Translations under genes and position numbers: made by a program
Shown: positions 11,356 through 20,739 of the stretch, piece by piece
Layout: each line of letters starts with the position of its first letter
Numbering within the stretch: the first letter of the stretch is position 1
Notes under the pieces: model-generated
What the model was told of the DNA's origin: nothing
Database searches by the model: none
Seen by the model: the letters and a program-made list of their open reading frames with translations, nothing else
Origin: Xanthomonas fragariae
GTDB taxonomy: Bacteria; Pseudomonadota; Gammaproteobacteria; Xanthomonadales; Xanthomonadaceae
Direction of reading: 5' to 3'
DNA: 64,000 nucleotides
Assembly: GCF_900183975.1 (NCBI RefSeq)
Contig: NZ_LT853882.1
Span: 985,501 to 1,049,500, forward strand

Positions 11356-12649
11356 ACAGCGCCCATTGGGCCGGCGCGTGCTGGTGTGGTTGTTCGGCTA
11401 CACACTATTGATGACGCTAGCCGTGTTCGGCACCGCGCAGTACCTGCACGAACGCGCCGAGCACGGCGTCTGGCGTTCGCTCCTAAACTCGGAGCTGGAC
11501 AGCATTTTAGACCGCAGCGCGCAGAATCAGAATTACCACTGGCAGGATTCGGACACCTTGCGGCTGTATCGCGTCGATGGCAGTGCGGGTGTGCCGCCGG
11601 TGCTACGTACGCTGCATCCGGGCCTGCATGACGAACTGGAAATCGCCGGCCGCCAGAGCGTGGTGATGGTGCGTGACACCGCACATGCTGGCCGCCTGGC
11701 GCTGGTGCTGGACATCACCGATTTCGAAGCGCTCGAAAAATTCCTCACCCGCTGGATGCTCGTAGCCGGCATCGCGCTGATCGGTATCACCTTGTCGATG
11801 GGCACTTACGCGATGGCGCGGCTGGTGCGCCCGCTGGTTGAACTGGCGCGCGACATCGGTGCGCTGCGCCCGGAGCAGCCTGCACAGCAGATTGCGGTGG
11901 GGCCGCAGGGCAGTGCCGAGCTATACGTGATTGCCGACGCGCTCAACGATTATCTCGAGCGCAACAGCCAGTTCGTCGAACGCGAACGCGCTTTTATCGA
12001 CAGCGCCAGCCACGAACTGCGCACACCGATCGCGGTGATCGGCAATGCGGTGGAATTGGCGCTGGAACAACCCGGCACACCGCCCGCAGTCCGTCACCAG
12101 TTGGAACGCATCGCGCAGACCAGCGCTGCGGTGGAACAGCTGATCACCTTGTTGCTGGTGCTCGCCAAGGACCCCGGTCGGCTGGTGCGCAGCAGCGATA
12201 CGCTGCGGCTGGATCAGTTGCTGCCGGACATCGTTGCCGACCACGCGCATCTGTGTGCCGATAAAGATTTGCAGGTGGTCATGGATCCGCTGCCGCTATG
12301 CAGCCTGACCGCACCGGTGGCGATCGTGCAGACCGCCATCGGCAACCTGCTGCGCAATGCGATCGAGAACAGCGACCGCGGCATCATTCGCGTCTCGCTC
12401 AGCGCACCCGGCGTGGTGCGCATTGCCGACCCCGGCCACGGCATGGCGCCGGAGGAAATCAGCGCGATCTACACGCGCCTGGCACGCGGCAACGCACGTC
12501 AAGGCAACGGCATCGGCCTGGAACTGATCGGGCGCTTATGCGAGCACCTGGGCTGGCATCTGAGCCTGGATTCCACCGCAGGGCAGGGCACGGCGGCGAC
12601 GCTGGATCTGTCCGGCGCGATGGCTGCGGCGGGGCAGGTGCAGGGATAA
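11348..12649 (+). CDS. sensor histidine kinase, partner of the preceding regulator
   Basis: Inner-membrane sensor kinase of 433 residues. A first helix near residues 10-30 (VLVWLFGYTLLMTLAVFG) and a second near 140-160 flank a periplasmic loop of about 110 residues. The HisKA phosphoacceptor is in DSASHELRTPIAVIG. The N box is NLLRNAIENS, with G boxes ADPGHGMAP and GNGIGLELIG. The start at 11348 (MAKQRPLG) overlaps the regulator stop, so the two are co-translated. The periplasmic sensor has no recognisable domain, so the signal is unknown. Confidence 0.92.
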   Translation: MAKQRPLGRRVLVWLFGYTLLMTLAVFGTAQYLHERAEHGVWRSLLNSELDSILDRSAQNQNYHWQDSDTLRLYRVDGSAGVPPVLRTLHPGLHDELEIAGRQSVVMVRDTAHAGRLALVLDITDFEALEKFLTRWMLVAGIALIGITLSMGTYAMARLVRPLVELARDIGALRPEQPAQQIAVGPQGSAELYVIADALNDYLERNSQFVERERAFIDSASHELRTPIAVIGNAVELALEQPGTPPAVRHQLERIAQTSAAVEQLITLLLVLAKDPGRLVRSSDTLRLDQLLPDIVADHAHLCADKDLQVVMDPLPLCSLTAPVAIVQTAIGNLLRNAIENSDRGIIRVSLSAPGVVRIADPGHGMAPEEISAIYTRLARGNARQGNGIGLELIGRLCEHLGWHLSLDSTAGQGTAATLDLSGAMAAAGQVQG

Positions 12650-12833
12650 GGCGTTGTTGTGGGCGTTACGCGCAGTCCCGCAATCACACGGCGATGGCTC
12701 CTTCCCGACATCGCAAAGTGCACGCATGTATGACAGTTCGACTGTCAGCGCTTGCGGTCTTTTCGTCACTTGGGGGCTCACCACAAATACTGATTGCAGC
12801 GTCTCTACATCACTCAGCGCGATTCAGCGCGAA

Positions 12834-13325
12834 TCAAACCGGCATCAATCCGCGATCGCTCAACCAATTGCGCGCGTTTTCTGCATCCTGCTCGAACCAG
12901 GCGCGCGTGGACCCTAATCGATACGTGTAGCCCCAGCTGTCCATGTCGGCCATCAAACGTGCGCTGCCTATACCGGGCAATTCCTCGGCCAACAGAATCT
13001 GCAGATAGCAGGTGGCGTCTTCTTCGTCCACCGAATCGGTGGCGTCGGTATGCACCGCGGCGCGTTTGTCTGCCGGCAACACAATCAAATGCCCGGCCTC
13101 GTGCAGCATCGAATGTACCGGTGTGTCGTCGCGCACATAGACATCGCAGCCGATGATGCCGGCTTCCGGTTCGCCCCAGAAACTGCCGGGAATCGGCGCG
13201 CTATCATCCACGCGATGCAGGTGCAGGCCATAGCGGGCGAGTAAGGCGGCGGGAGCGTTCAGGCCGATATCACCCACGCACACCACAGTGGCGGAGTCGG
13301 ATGCGGAAGAAGAATCGATGGTCAC
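12834..13325 (-). CDS. hypothetical protein with zincin-like HEAGH motif
   Basis: A 163-residue protein whose central segment reads VHSMLHEAGHLIVLP, an HExxH metal-binding motif in a helical setting. An acidic stretch (ATDSVDEEDATCY) follows and could supply a third ligand. There is no signal peptide or membrane helix. It stands alone between the two-component genes and minE, transcribed toward the kinase gene. The family is not one I can name; a small cytoplasmic metalloprotease or a metal-binding scaffold are both possible. Confidence 0.75.
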   Translation of the reverse strand: MTIDSSSASDSATVVCVGDIGLNAPAALLARYGLHLHRVDDSAPIPGSFWGEPEAGIIGCDVYVRDDTPVHSMLHEAGHLIVLPADKRAAVHTDATDSVDEEDATCYLQILLAEELPGIGSARLMADMDSWGYTYRLGSTRAWFEQDAENARNWLSDRGLMPV

Positions 13326-13460
13326 GCGGGAGGGCTCGCGGTCGGGTCAGATCTTAAAACGGCACCGTGCGAACACAGTGCCGTCGAGATGATTTGGAGC
13401 GGCTGGCAGCACGTAGCGAGCAGCCTTGACGGTGAGCGCAGTCGTTTTTGCTGGTCGCTC

Positions 13461-13718
13461 CTACTTGTCGCCGTCTTCGGGCAAGGCGACCGAGATATCC
13501 AGCACGTCGTGCTCGCCATCCTTGACCAGATCAACCCGCACCGCACCTGCATCGATGTTGACGTACTTCTTGATCACTTCCAGCAACTCGCGCTGCAGCA
13601 GTGGCAGGTAATCCGGCCCACCGCGGTGGTTGCGCTCCTGCGCAATGATGATCTGCAGGCGGTTCTTGGCCGTCTCGGCGGTGTTCTTCTTGCTCTTGAG
13701 AAAATCGAGCAGGCCCAT
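13461..13718 (-). CDS. minE: cell division topological specificity factor MinE
   Basis: MinE binds membrane-bound MinD, stimulates its ATPase and drives pole-to-pole oscillation so that MinCD blocks division away from midcell. The 85-residue product opens with the membrane-targeting [11 protein letters not shown], followed by the MinD-contact helix ([13 protein letters not shown]) and the dimer domain ([13 protein letters not shown]). The start at 13718 is two bases from the minD stop. Length matches the family. Last gene of an acetyltransferase-minC-minD-minE run. Confidence 0.97.
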   Translation of the reverse strand: MGLLDFLKSKKNTAETAKNRLQIIIAQERNHRGGPDYLPLLQRELLEVIKKYVNIDAGAVRVDLVKDGEHDVLDISVALPEDGDK

Positions 13719-13720
13719 GC

Positions 13721-14530
13721 TTACCCTCCGAACAGCTTGCTGAAGAAGCCTTTCTTCTCCACGGATATGAATCGCATCGGGCGCTCTTCGCCCATAATGC
13801 GGGCGACCGCGTCGTCGTAAGCCTGGCCGGCTGGGGACTCGACATCCAGGATCACCGGCTCGCCTTTGTTGGAGGCATTCAGCACGTCGCCGGATTCGGG
13901 AATCACACCGATGGCTTTGAGGCCGAGCACTTCTTCCACGTCGGTGATGCTGAGCATCTCGCCACCTTCCACGCGGCCAGGGCTGTAGCGGGTCAGCAGC
14001 AGGAACGCGGGCACGGTCTTGCCTTCCTCGGCCTTGCGGGTCTTGGAATCGAGCAGGCCGATGATGCGGTCCGAGTCGCGCACCGACGAGACTTCGGGGT
14101 TGACCACCACGACCGCGCGGTCGGCGAAGTACATCGACAGGAACGCACCCTTTTCGATGCCGGCCGGCGAATCGCATACGATGTATTCGAAGCCGTCGGC
14201 GGCCAAGTCCTTGAGCACCTTCTCCACGCCGTCCTGGGTCAGCGCGTCCTTGTCGCGGGTCTGCGAGGCAGCCAGCACGTACAGATTGTCGAACCGCTTG
14301 TCCTTGATCAGCGACTGCTTGAGCGTTGCTTCGCCATGCACGACGTTCACGAAGTCGTACACCACGCGCCGCTCGCAGCCCATGATCAGGTCCAGGTTGC
14401 GCAAACCGACGTCGAAGTCGATGACGGCGACCTTCTTGCCGCGCCGCGCCAGCCCGCAGGCCAGACTTGCGCTGGTGGTGGTCTTGCCGACGCCGCCCTT
14501 GCCGGAGGTGACTACGATGATTTCAGCCAA
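13721..14530 (-). CDS. minD: septum site-determining ATPase MinD
   Basis: Deviant Walker A ATPase that carries MinC to the membrane. P-loop [14 protein letters not shown] is near the N-terminus and [10 protein letters not shown] follows. The C-terminal end is the amphipathic membrane-targeting helix ([11 protein letters not shown]). I start at a TTG at 14530 ([10 protein letters not shown]), giving 269 residues, the usual length; a GGAG lies about ten bases upstream. An upstream ATG in frame would add about 39 residues overlapping minC and is unlikely. Confidence 0.96.
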   Translation of the reverse strand: MAEIIVVTSGKGGVGKTTTSASLACGLARRGKKVAVIDFDVGLRNLDLIMGCERRVVYDFVNVVHGEATLKQSLIKDKRFDNLYVLAASQTRDKDALTQDGVEKVLKDLAADGFEYIVCDSPAGIEKGAFLSMYFADRAVVVVNPEVSSVRDSDRIIGLLDSKTRKAEEGKTVPAFLLLTRYSPGRVEGGEMLSITDVEEVLGLKAIGVIPESGDVLNASNKGEPVILDVESPAGQAYDDAVARIMGEERPMRFISVEKKGFFSKLFGG

Positions 14531-14567
14531 AAGGATTTCTCCGAAATATTTCTGTGGTTGGGCTGCG

Positions 14568-15308
14568 TCAGTCCAGCGCAGCGATCTTGATCTGATCCTG
14601 CTCCAGCCAGACCTGGACGGCCTTGCCACGCAGGTCCATGGGAACATCGTCCAGCACCTTGTAGTGGCCAGCGATGGCGACCAGTTCGGCGTGGAAGTCG
14701 CGGCAGAAGATGCGCGCGTCAGGGTTGCCCTGAGCGCCGGCCAAAGCGCGGCCGCGCAGAGTACCGTAGATATGGATGCTGCCGTCGGCGATGACCTCCG
14801 CCCCGGCGCCTACCGTACTGAGTACGGTCAGGTCGCAGTTCTCCGCATACAGCTGCTGGCCCGAGCGCACCGCGTTGCGTTGCATGCGGCCAGGCGCCGG
14901 CCGCGCGGCCGGCGCTGCAGGTTCGGCACGCGCGGGCGGCGGCGGTGGCGGGCTGACTGCAACCGGCTCGTATTGCGCACGGAACTTGGCCAGCAACGGC
15001 ACGCCGAGCTGCTGCGACAGCAGATCGATCTCGCTGGTGCCATAGGCCAGTGCCACCGGCAGCACACCGGCATCGCGCAGGCCATCCAGCAGTGCCTTGG
15101 CCGTGGCCACGTCCGGCACTTGAGCCAGCCCGCCAAAGTCCAGGATCACCGCCGCACGTCCGAACAACTTCGGCGCGCGGGTCACGCGCTCGCGCATTTC
15201 GCGCACCAGCCGCGGCACGTCCAGCGTGCGCACACGCAGATTGGCGATGCCCACCTGGCCGATCTTCAGTTCGCCCGCCTGTTCAAAATCCACATTCACG
15301 CTTGACAC
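14568..15308 (-). CDS. minC: septum site-determining protein MinC
   Basis: Division inhibitor that blocks FtsZ polymers. The N-terminal FtsZ-inhibiting domain is followed by a Pro/Ala-rich linker (about residues 118-140) and the C-terminal beta-helix domain that binds MinD (DGSIHIYGTLRGRALAG, NPDARIFCRDF). 246 residues, normal for the family. It begins three bases after the stop of the acetyltransferase gene, so the whole group is probably one transcript. Confidence 0.96.
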   Translation of the reverse strand: MSSVNVDFEQAGELKIGQVGIANLRVRTLDVPRLVREMRERVTRAPKLFGRAAVILDFGGLAQVPDVATAKALLDGLRDAGVLPVALAYGTSEIDLLSQQLGVPLLAKFRAQYEPVAVSPPPPPPARAEPAAPAARPAPGRMQRNAVRSGQQLYAENCDLTVLSTVGAGAEVIADGSIHIYGTLRGRALAGAQGNPDARIFCRDFHAELVAIAGHYKVLDDVPMDLRGKAVQVWLEQDQIKIAALD

Positions 15309-15311
15309 TGC

Positions 15312-15911
15312 TCAGATCCCCGTCGATGGGTGGTTGGTGGCGGCTGCATGGCGCGGCCTGCCAACCCACGGCAAGTCTTCGGGCAACTTGCCGCCATAGG
15401 TCTCCTTGACCCACGGATAGCTGCACATGTCTTTCATCAGCATGCTAGCGCGCACTTCCGCGTCGGCCATGGTGTTCTGGCCAACCTCGCGGAAGCCGAA
15501 ACTGCCATGGAACAGCAACGCCGCATCGGCGCCGTGGTCCAGGAACACCTCGCAGGCCAACTGCGGGTAGCGCAGCTCGGTGTAGCTCTGCACATCGGCA
15601 TAGAAAGCACGCCCGACGCCACCGCCGCGACGGCGGCTGGCGACCACGATGCGGTCGATATAGAAGAATTCCGGATGACGGTCCCGGAACCAGGCGAAAT
15701 TGCTGCTGTCATGGGCACTGCCACTACCGAACCCGACCAGAAACCCGGCCAGATTGCCGTCGCGCTCGGCGACGCGGAAATACTCGGCCTGCTCGTAGAA
15801 ACGCTGCAGTTTGGTTGAATCCAGCGGCAGGATCGCCAGTCCGGCATTGTTGTTCAGGGCCAGGACGGAATCTAGCTCGTGCTCGCGCACGTCGCGGATG
15901 ACGATCGACAT
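15312..15911 (-). CDS. GNAT-family N-acetyltransferase
   Basis: A 199-residue acetyl-CoA-dependent acyltransferase. The fold is recognisable from IDRIVVASRRRGGGVGRAFY, where the R/Q-x-x-G-x-G/A loop binds acetyl-CoA, and from the late LFHGSFGFREVGQ. I start at 15911 (MSIVIRDV), preceded by GGAG at a proper distance, instead of the longer frame. Its stop is three bases from minC, so it leads the min operon. The substrate is unknown. Confidence 0.85.
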   Translation of the reverse strand: MSIVIRDVREHELDSVLALNNNAGLAILPLDSTKLQRFYEQAEYFRVAERDGNLAGFLVGFGSGSAHDSSNFAWFRDRHPEFFYIDRIVVASRRRGGGVGRAFYADVQSYTELRYPQLACEVFLDHGADAALLFHGSFGFREVGQNTMADAEVRASMLMKDMCSYPWVKETYGGKLPEDLPWVGRPRHAAATNHPSTGI

Positions 15912-16167
15912 TAGGACTCCGTGGGGGGTAACGCTCTCGATCCGAAATCGGATCTGCGTCGGATTATTACACGCGTGGCCCGAAGCGGCGACCTGAGGCG
16001 CGCGATCCCGGTGGCGACAGGGGCGAAGCGAGCTGCCGACGCAGTGGCACACAACGCGCCTACGCCGGGGGGCGCGAACGCCCGGGCATGCAGGTAAGCA
16101 GGTAACAAGCCGCATGCATGACTTCCGGCAAGAGGGCAGCGGCGCGGGTTACGCCTAAGATGCCCCC

Positions 16168-17364
16168 ATGTTGGGATACCTCAGTCATACGCGCGTCCTG
16201 CGCTTCGCCGGCCTGTTCACCTGGGCGATGATCGCCATGCCGTTGGTTTACACCTACTGGCCGCCGGCCGAGGAGGGCGACCGCCGCAGCGTGGCGGAAG
16301 CGCTGATGATGTCGGCGTTCTTCATCGGCTTCGGCGCCAGCTACTTCTGGCTGGCCCGCGGTTTGAACAGTGGCGGCCATGCGCACTGGTACGACCGGCT
16401 GATCCTGTTGCTGCTGACCGTCTGCGCCCTGGCGGTCAGCTATCTGAGCGGAACTGGGCTGGGCAGCATCCTGATGATGGTGGCGGCCGGAGTAATCCCG
16501 TGGTTGCTGCCGCTGCATGTCGGTGTGGCTTGGCTGGTGCTCAGCCAGCTGGCGGTGCTGCCGGTGTTCTACTACCTGCGCCGGGACTTCACCCTGTTCG
16601 CTGCGCTGATGCAGTCGCTGTTGTACGGCGGCTTTTCGATGTTCATCTTCGTGACCAGCCTGGTTGCGCGCCAGCAGACCGATGCGCGCGAGGAGCAGCG
16701 CCGGCTCAATGCCGAACTGCGCGCCACCCGCGCGCTGCTGGCCGACAGCGCGCGCATCAACGAGCGCACCCGCATTTCGCGCGAACTCCACGATCTGCTA
16801 GGCCACCACCTGACCGCGCTGAGCCTCAACCTGGAAGTGGCCGGGCATATCACCGAAGGCCAGGCCCAGGAGCACGTGCGCCAGGCGCATAGCTTGGCCA
16901 AGTTGCTGCTCACCGACGTGCGCGAGGCGGTCAGCCAGTTGCGCGACAGCGGCGCGATCGATCTAGAAGCGGCGTTGCGCCCGCTGGTCACCCAGGTGCC
17001 GTCGCTGGACATCCATCTGGACATCGCCCAGCCGCTGACCCTGGACGACCCCGAGCGCGCCCACGTGCTGCTGCGCTGTACCCAGGAAATCATCACTAAT
17101 GCGGTGCGCCACGCCGGCGCGCGCAATCTATGGATCCAGGTCCGCCGCGATGCCGAGACCGTGCTGCTCGACGCCCGCGACGATGGCCACGGCGCCGATG
17201 CGGTGGCGCCTGGCAACGGGCTACGTGGCATGCGTGAACGGCTCAACCAGTATGGTGGCCAGCTCGAGATTCAAACCCGGCGGGGGGGCGGCTTCGGCCT
17301 GCGCATCGCCGTTCCAGGCGCGCCGGCACTGATGCCTGCGGCCGTTACCCAAGGAGTGTTGTGA
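16168..17364 (+). CDS. DesK/NarX-type sensor histidine kinase
   Basis: A 398-residue kinase with about five membrane helices in the first 170 residues and no large periplasmic loop. It is followed by a HisKA_3 dimerisation domain (ISRELHDLLGHHLTALSLNL, His near residue 206) and a HATPase domain with NAVRHAGA and DDGHGAD. The architecture is that of DesK/LiaS kinases, which sense membrane state. The TGA overlaps the ATG of the next gene, so kinase and regulator are coupled. The signal is not evident. Confidence 0.88.
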   Translation: MLGYLSHTRVLRFAGLFTWAMIAMPLVYTYWPPAEEGDRRSVAEALMMSAFFIGFGASYFWLARGLNSGGHAHWYDRLILLLLTVCALAVSYLSGTGLGSILMMVAAGVIPWLLPLHVGVAWLVLSQLAVLPVFYYLRRDFTLFAALMQSLLYGGFSMFIFVTSLVARQQTDAREEQRRLNAELRATRALLADSARINERTRISRELHDLLGHHLTALSLNLEVAGHITEGQAQEHVRQAHSLAKLLLTDVREAVSQLRDSGAIDLEAALRPLVTQVPSLDIHLDIAQPLTLDDPERAHVLLRCTQEIITNAVRHAGARNLWIQVRRDAETVLLDARDDGHGADAVAPGNGLRGMRERLNQYGGQLEIQTRRGGGFGLRIAVPGAPALMPAAVTQGVL

Positions 17365-18005
17365 TGATCCGTGTGTGCCTGGTCGATGATCAAACCCTGG
17401 TACGTCAGGGCATCCGCTCGCTCTTGGCGCTGGATAACGGCATCGAAGTGGTGGCAGAGTCCGCGGATGGCAAGCAGGCGGTCGAGCAGATTCCGCAGAT
17501 CCAGCCGGATGTTGTGCTGATGGACATGCGCATGCCGGTGATGTCCGGCCTGGAGGCGCTGCAGATGCTTTCGCGCAACGGCACGCTGCCGCCGACGATC
17601 ATCCTGACCACCTTCGACGACGACCAGCTGGTGTTGGCCGGCCTCAAGGCTGGCGCCAAGGGCTACCTGCTCAAGGATGTCTCGCTGGAACAATTGGTCG
17701 GCGCGATCCGCACCGTCGCCGACGGCGGCTCGCTGGTGCAGCCGGCGGTCACCCAGCGTCTGCTGTCGGGCCTGGAACACATGCGCAACGCGTTCGTCAG
17801 CCTGGATCGGCCGGATCCGCTGACCGACCGAGAGACCGAAATCCTGCGGCTGATGGCCAGCGGTTTTTCGAACAAGGAGATCGCCAATTCGCTGGGCGTG
17901 GCCGAGGGCACCATCAAGAATCATGTCTCCAACATTCTGTCCAAGCTTGGCGTGCGCGATCGCACCCGCGCGGTGCTGAAGGCCTTCGAATTGCAATTGG
18001 TCTGA
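17364..18005 (+). CDS. NarL/LuxR-family response regulator
   Basis: 213-residue regulator. The receiver has CLVDDQ, the phosphoacceptor in VLMDMRMPVMSG and the lysine in GAKGYLLKDVS. The LuxR-type helix-turn-helix at the end reads LTDRETEILRLMASG ... AEGTIKNHVSNILSKLGV. I choose the ATG at 17364, seven bases after AAGGAG, over the GTG three bases upstream. It is the cognate partner of the preceding kinase. Targets are not apparent locally. Confidence 0.92.
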   Translation: MIRVCLVDDQTLVRQGIRSLLALDNGIEVVAESADGKQAVEQIPQIQPDVVLMDMRMPVMSGLEALQMLSRNGTLPPTIILTTFDDDQLVLAGLKAGAKGYLLKDVSLEQLVGAIRTVADGGSLVQPAVTQRLLSGLEHMRNAFVSLDRPDPLTDRETEILRLMASGFSNKEIANSLGVAEGTIKNHVSNILSKLGVRDRTRAVLKAFELQLV

Positions 18006-18373
18006 TCGGCATCGCCCGGCAGCGTGCAGGTTCGGGCGCGCTCCGCTACACCGGCGTGCGGGATTCGATTCACTGCGGTTCGGTCCGGGCGCCGCCACGC
18101 GATGTAGTCAGGGGAGAACAGCGCAAGCGGCTCTTGCAGCAATCGCATCACACACACGCGGCGCGCGCTGCGCATGATGTAGCGGCGCGAAATCCGCTCA
18201 AACCCTTGTGCAGGTAGGGATTGCGCAGTCCCCCAAACACCGTGTTGCGCGCTGAATGACACTGTCAGACCGCGCTACCCGTCGCACAACTGACCATCTT
18301 TCTCGAAGCCTGCTACGATGGCGGCTTGGCTTCACTCAACCCGGCCGTGGGATCGGCCCCGGAGACCTTCTGA
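18006..18373. other. intergenic, possible promoter near its end
   Basis: About 370 bp without a gene. A TACGAT at roughly 18314 could serve as a -10 box for the SRPBCC gene, but no matching -35 is clear. No repeat or terminator stands out after the regulator gene. Confidence 0.3.
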
Positions 18374-19555
18374 ATGACCCGTATTATCGAGTTCCTGATC
18401 GCCTTAGGGATTGTGGCTGGCCTGTTTGTCGTGGTGGGCTTGGTGTTGCCCTCGGAGCGGCACATGTCCGAGAGTGTTGAGACAAACCGCAGAATGACGA
18501 TTGTTTACGACACCGTGAACAGCTTCCGTCGTTTCAAGGATTGGAACCCGCTTGTGCTGCGTGACCCGAAGATCCAGCTGAAGCTGACCGGCCCGGAAGA
18601 GGGCAAGGGTGCACGCGTCGAATACAGTTCCGAAGAGGGCTATATCGGCAAGGGCAGCTGGGCAATCAAAAACACCGTCAAGAACGAGCGTGTTGAGATC
18701 GCGATCGAAGACCCCACCAAGGGCTACGACAAGGTCACCAATTTCACCCTGGCACCGACCGGCAAAAATAACAAGAACGTCAAGATCACCCAGGACTACA
18801 GCGTCAAGTACGGCTGGAACCTGCTCGGTCGTTATGCCGGCTTGTACGTCAGCCGCCACGTGGGCGACGACCTGAAGTTGGGTCTGGCGCGCCTGGCAAC
18901 TGCACTGGCCACCGTGCCGAATTTCGACTACCGCGCCGAACTGGATGGCAAGCCGGTGTTGAGCGATCTCAAGATCGTCGATGTGCCGGCTGAGGACCTG
19001 TTGGTCGTCACCGCAGGCAACATCGATCGTGACAATGAGACGATCAAGAAGTCGATCAAGGACAATCAGGAGTGGATCAAGCGTGTGATGGACTCCAACG
19101 GCCTTGAGGCTGCGGGTCCGGTTCGCATCGTGACCACCGACTTCGCCAGCGACAAGTACGCCTTCGACGTCGTGCAGCCGGTCCGCAAGCGTGCCGGTGG
19201 CGCGCCGAAGGCCGGTGGCAAGGCCGATACCGCCAAGGCTGACGCCAAGAAGGACGACGCAGCTACGGCCGCACCCGTGGATGCGACCCCGGTGGCTGCA
19301 ACGGGCGAAGAGTTGAAGGTCAACATCCCGTCCGAAGCACCGGTGAAGTACGAGCGGACCAAGGCACACCGTTCCGCCTTTGCAAGCTACGCAGGCCACA
19401 TGGCCGGCCTGGATGCAGTGCGTAACTCGCTGCGCGCCTGGGCTGCCACGAGCGGCAACGATGTGACCGAGCGTCCGTACGAGTCGTGGAAGGGCGGCGT
19501 GGACAAGGCTTTTACGCCGGACGGTACCTACGACGTCTACTGGGCCATCAAGTAA
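18374..19555 (+). CDS. membrane-anchored SRPBCC protein with GyrI-like domain
   Basis: A 393-residue protein with one N-terminal membrane helix (FLIALGIVAGLFVVVGLVLP). A START/SRPBCC-type ligand-binding domain (about residues 30-165, with NSFRRFKDWNPL) follows, then a segment resembling the GyrI/AraC effector-binding fold. A low-complexity Ala/Lys/Asp linker lies near 275-305, inside that second domain. Such proteins bind hydrophobic or drug-like ligands; an enzymatic role is not shown. It ends in a strong terminator, so it is probably monocistronic. Confidence 0.75.
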   Translation: MTRIIEFLIALGIVAGLFVVVGLVLPSERHMSESVETNRRMTIVYDTVNSFRRFKDWNPLVLRDPKIQLKLTGPEEGKGARVEYSSEEGYIGKGSWAIKNTVKNERVEIAIEDPTKGYDKVTNFTLAPTGKNNKNVKITQDYSVKYGWNLLGRYAGLYVSRHVGDDLKLGLARLATALATVPNFDYRAELDGKPVLSDLKIVDVPAEDLLVVTAGNIDRDNETIKKSIKDNQEWIKRVMDSNGLEAAGPVRIVTTDFASDKYAFDVVQPVRKRAGGAPKAGGKADTAKADAKKDDAATAAPVDATPVAATGEELKVNIPSEAPVKYERTKAHRSAFASYAGHMAGLDAVRNSLRAWAATSGNDVTERPYESWKGGVDKAFTPDGTYDVYWAIK

Positions 19556-19588
19556 TCGTTCCACGACGATGATGTGATCCAGACGAAA

Positions 19589-19621
19589 ACGCGCCGCAGT
19601 CTTGCGGCGCGTTTTTTTTTT
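19589..19621 (+). terminator. Rho-independent terminator after the SRPBCC gene
   Basis: Stem GCGCCGCA / TGCGGCGC with a four-base loop, followed by G and a run of ten T. Confidence 0.93.
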
Positions 19622-19653
19622 GCGCCGCTGCGTTGTAAAGAGAACTTCCCTGC

Positions 19654-20025
19654 ATGTCCTTGCTCGATCGCCGTAAGAAACACCCCTCGCTGCTCGCGTT
19701 TTGCGGCGCATTGCTGGCCGCCGTTGCGGTTGGCCTGTCGGCGTACGCCTCGCATGGCGTGTCCGATGCGTTGGTGCAATCGCGGCTGCAGTTAGCGTCG
19801 TTGTATGCCTTCGGCCACGGCGCGGTATTGACCGTTCTGGCCACCACCGAAACGCGTGCGCTTGGACGAGTCGGTCTGTCTCTGTTGTTGCTCGGCACGC
19901 TGCTGTTTGCCGGCAGTCTGGTTGGCGGCGCCTTGCCGCAGTGGCCGACCAGCCTGGCGCCGATCGGCGGGTTCAGCCTGATGCTGGGCTGGGTGGTGCT
20001 GGCGATCGGCGCATTGAGGCGCTGA
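19654..20025 (+). CDS. DUF423 family small membrane protein
   Basis: A 123-residue protein with four hydrophobic helices and the DUF423 signature of a conserved GA.AVA.GA.A.HG region (here GALLAAVAVGLSAYASHG), plus a late GG.......PIGG.....GW. Members (E. coli YgdD-like) are inner-membrane proteins of unknown function. The next gene starts two bases after its stop, so the two are likely co-transcribed. Confidence 0.85.
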   Translation: MSLLDRRKKHPSLLAFCGALLAAVAVGLSAYASHGVSDALVQSRLQLASLYAFGHGAVLTVLATTETRALGRVGLSLLLLGTLLFAGSLVGGALPQWPTSLAPIGGFSLMLGWVVLAIGALRR

Positions 20026-20027
20026 GC

Positions 20028-20702
20028 ATGCCGCGCCACGCCCGCGGATTCGATGTAGAGGCAGCATTCGCGCATCTGAGTCGGCGCGATCGTGCATTGG
20101 GTGTGTGGATGAAACGCATCGGCCCGATCGCCCCGCAATCGGGCTGGCGCAAACCGTTCGACCCGGTGGATGCGCTAGCACGCGCGGTTCTGTTTCAGCA
20201 ACTCAACGGCAAGGCGGCGTCGACGATCGTGGCGCGGGTGGAAGTGGCGATCGGTGCGCAGCGGTTGCATGCCGACACGCTCGGCCGTATCGACGACGCG
20301 GCGTTGCGTGCGTGCGGCGTCTCAGGCAACAAAGCGCTCGCACTGCGCGATCTTGCACGCCGCGCGCTGGAAGGAAAAATTCCCTCGTTGCGCAGACTTG
20401 CCTTCATGGAAGACGAGGCCATCGTCGAGGCGCTGGTGCCGGTGCGCGGCATCGGTCGCTGGACGGTGGAAATGATGCTGATGTTTCGCCTGGGCCGCCC
20501 GGATCTGCTGCCCATCGACGACCTGGGCGTGCGCAAGGGTACCCAACGCGTGGACAAGCAGGAACAGATGCCCACACCGAAGGAGCTGGCCGTGCGCGGC
20601 GAACGCTGGGGACCGTATCGCACCTACGCCGCGTTCTATCTGTGGAAGATCGCCGACTTCAGCGTGGCGACCAAGGTGCCGACACCCCGCTCGCAAGAGT
20701 AG
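20028..20702 (+). CDS. DNA-3-methyladenine glycosylase II (HhH-GPD)
   Basis: Base-excision repair glycosylase of the AlkA type, removing alkylated purines. The 224-residue product has the helix-hairpin-helix LVPVRGIGRWTVEMMLMF and the catalytic aspartate in LLPIDDLGVRKG. There is no N-terminal AlkA fold, so it is of the shorter MagIII/Mag1-like form. The start at 20028 is two bases after the DUF423 stop; a much longer frame upstream overlaps that gene and is rejected. Confidence 0.88.
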   Translation: MPRHARGFDVEAAFAHLSRRDRALGVWMKRIGPIAPQSGWRKPFDPVDALARAVLFQQLNGKAASTIVARVEVAIGAQRLHADTLGRIDDAALRACGVSGNKALALRDLARRALEGKIPSLRRLAFMEDEAIVEALVPVRGIGRWTVEMMLMFRLGRPDLLPIDDLGVRKGTQRVDKQEQMPTPKELAVRGERWGPYRTYAAFYLWKIADFSVATKVPTPRSQE

Positions 20703-20739
20703 CCATTCGTGCCGATGTGCATGTGGATTGCCGCTCGCA

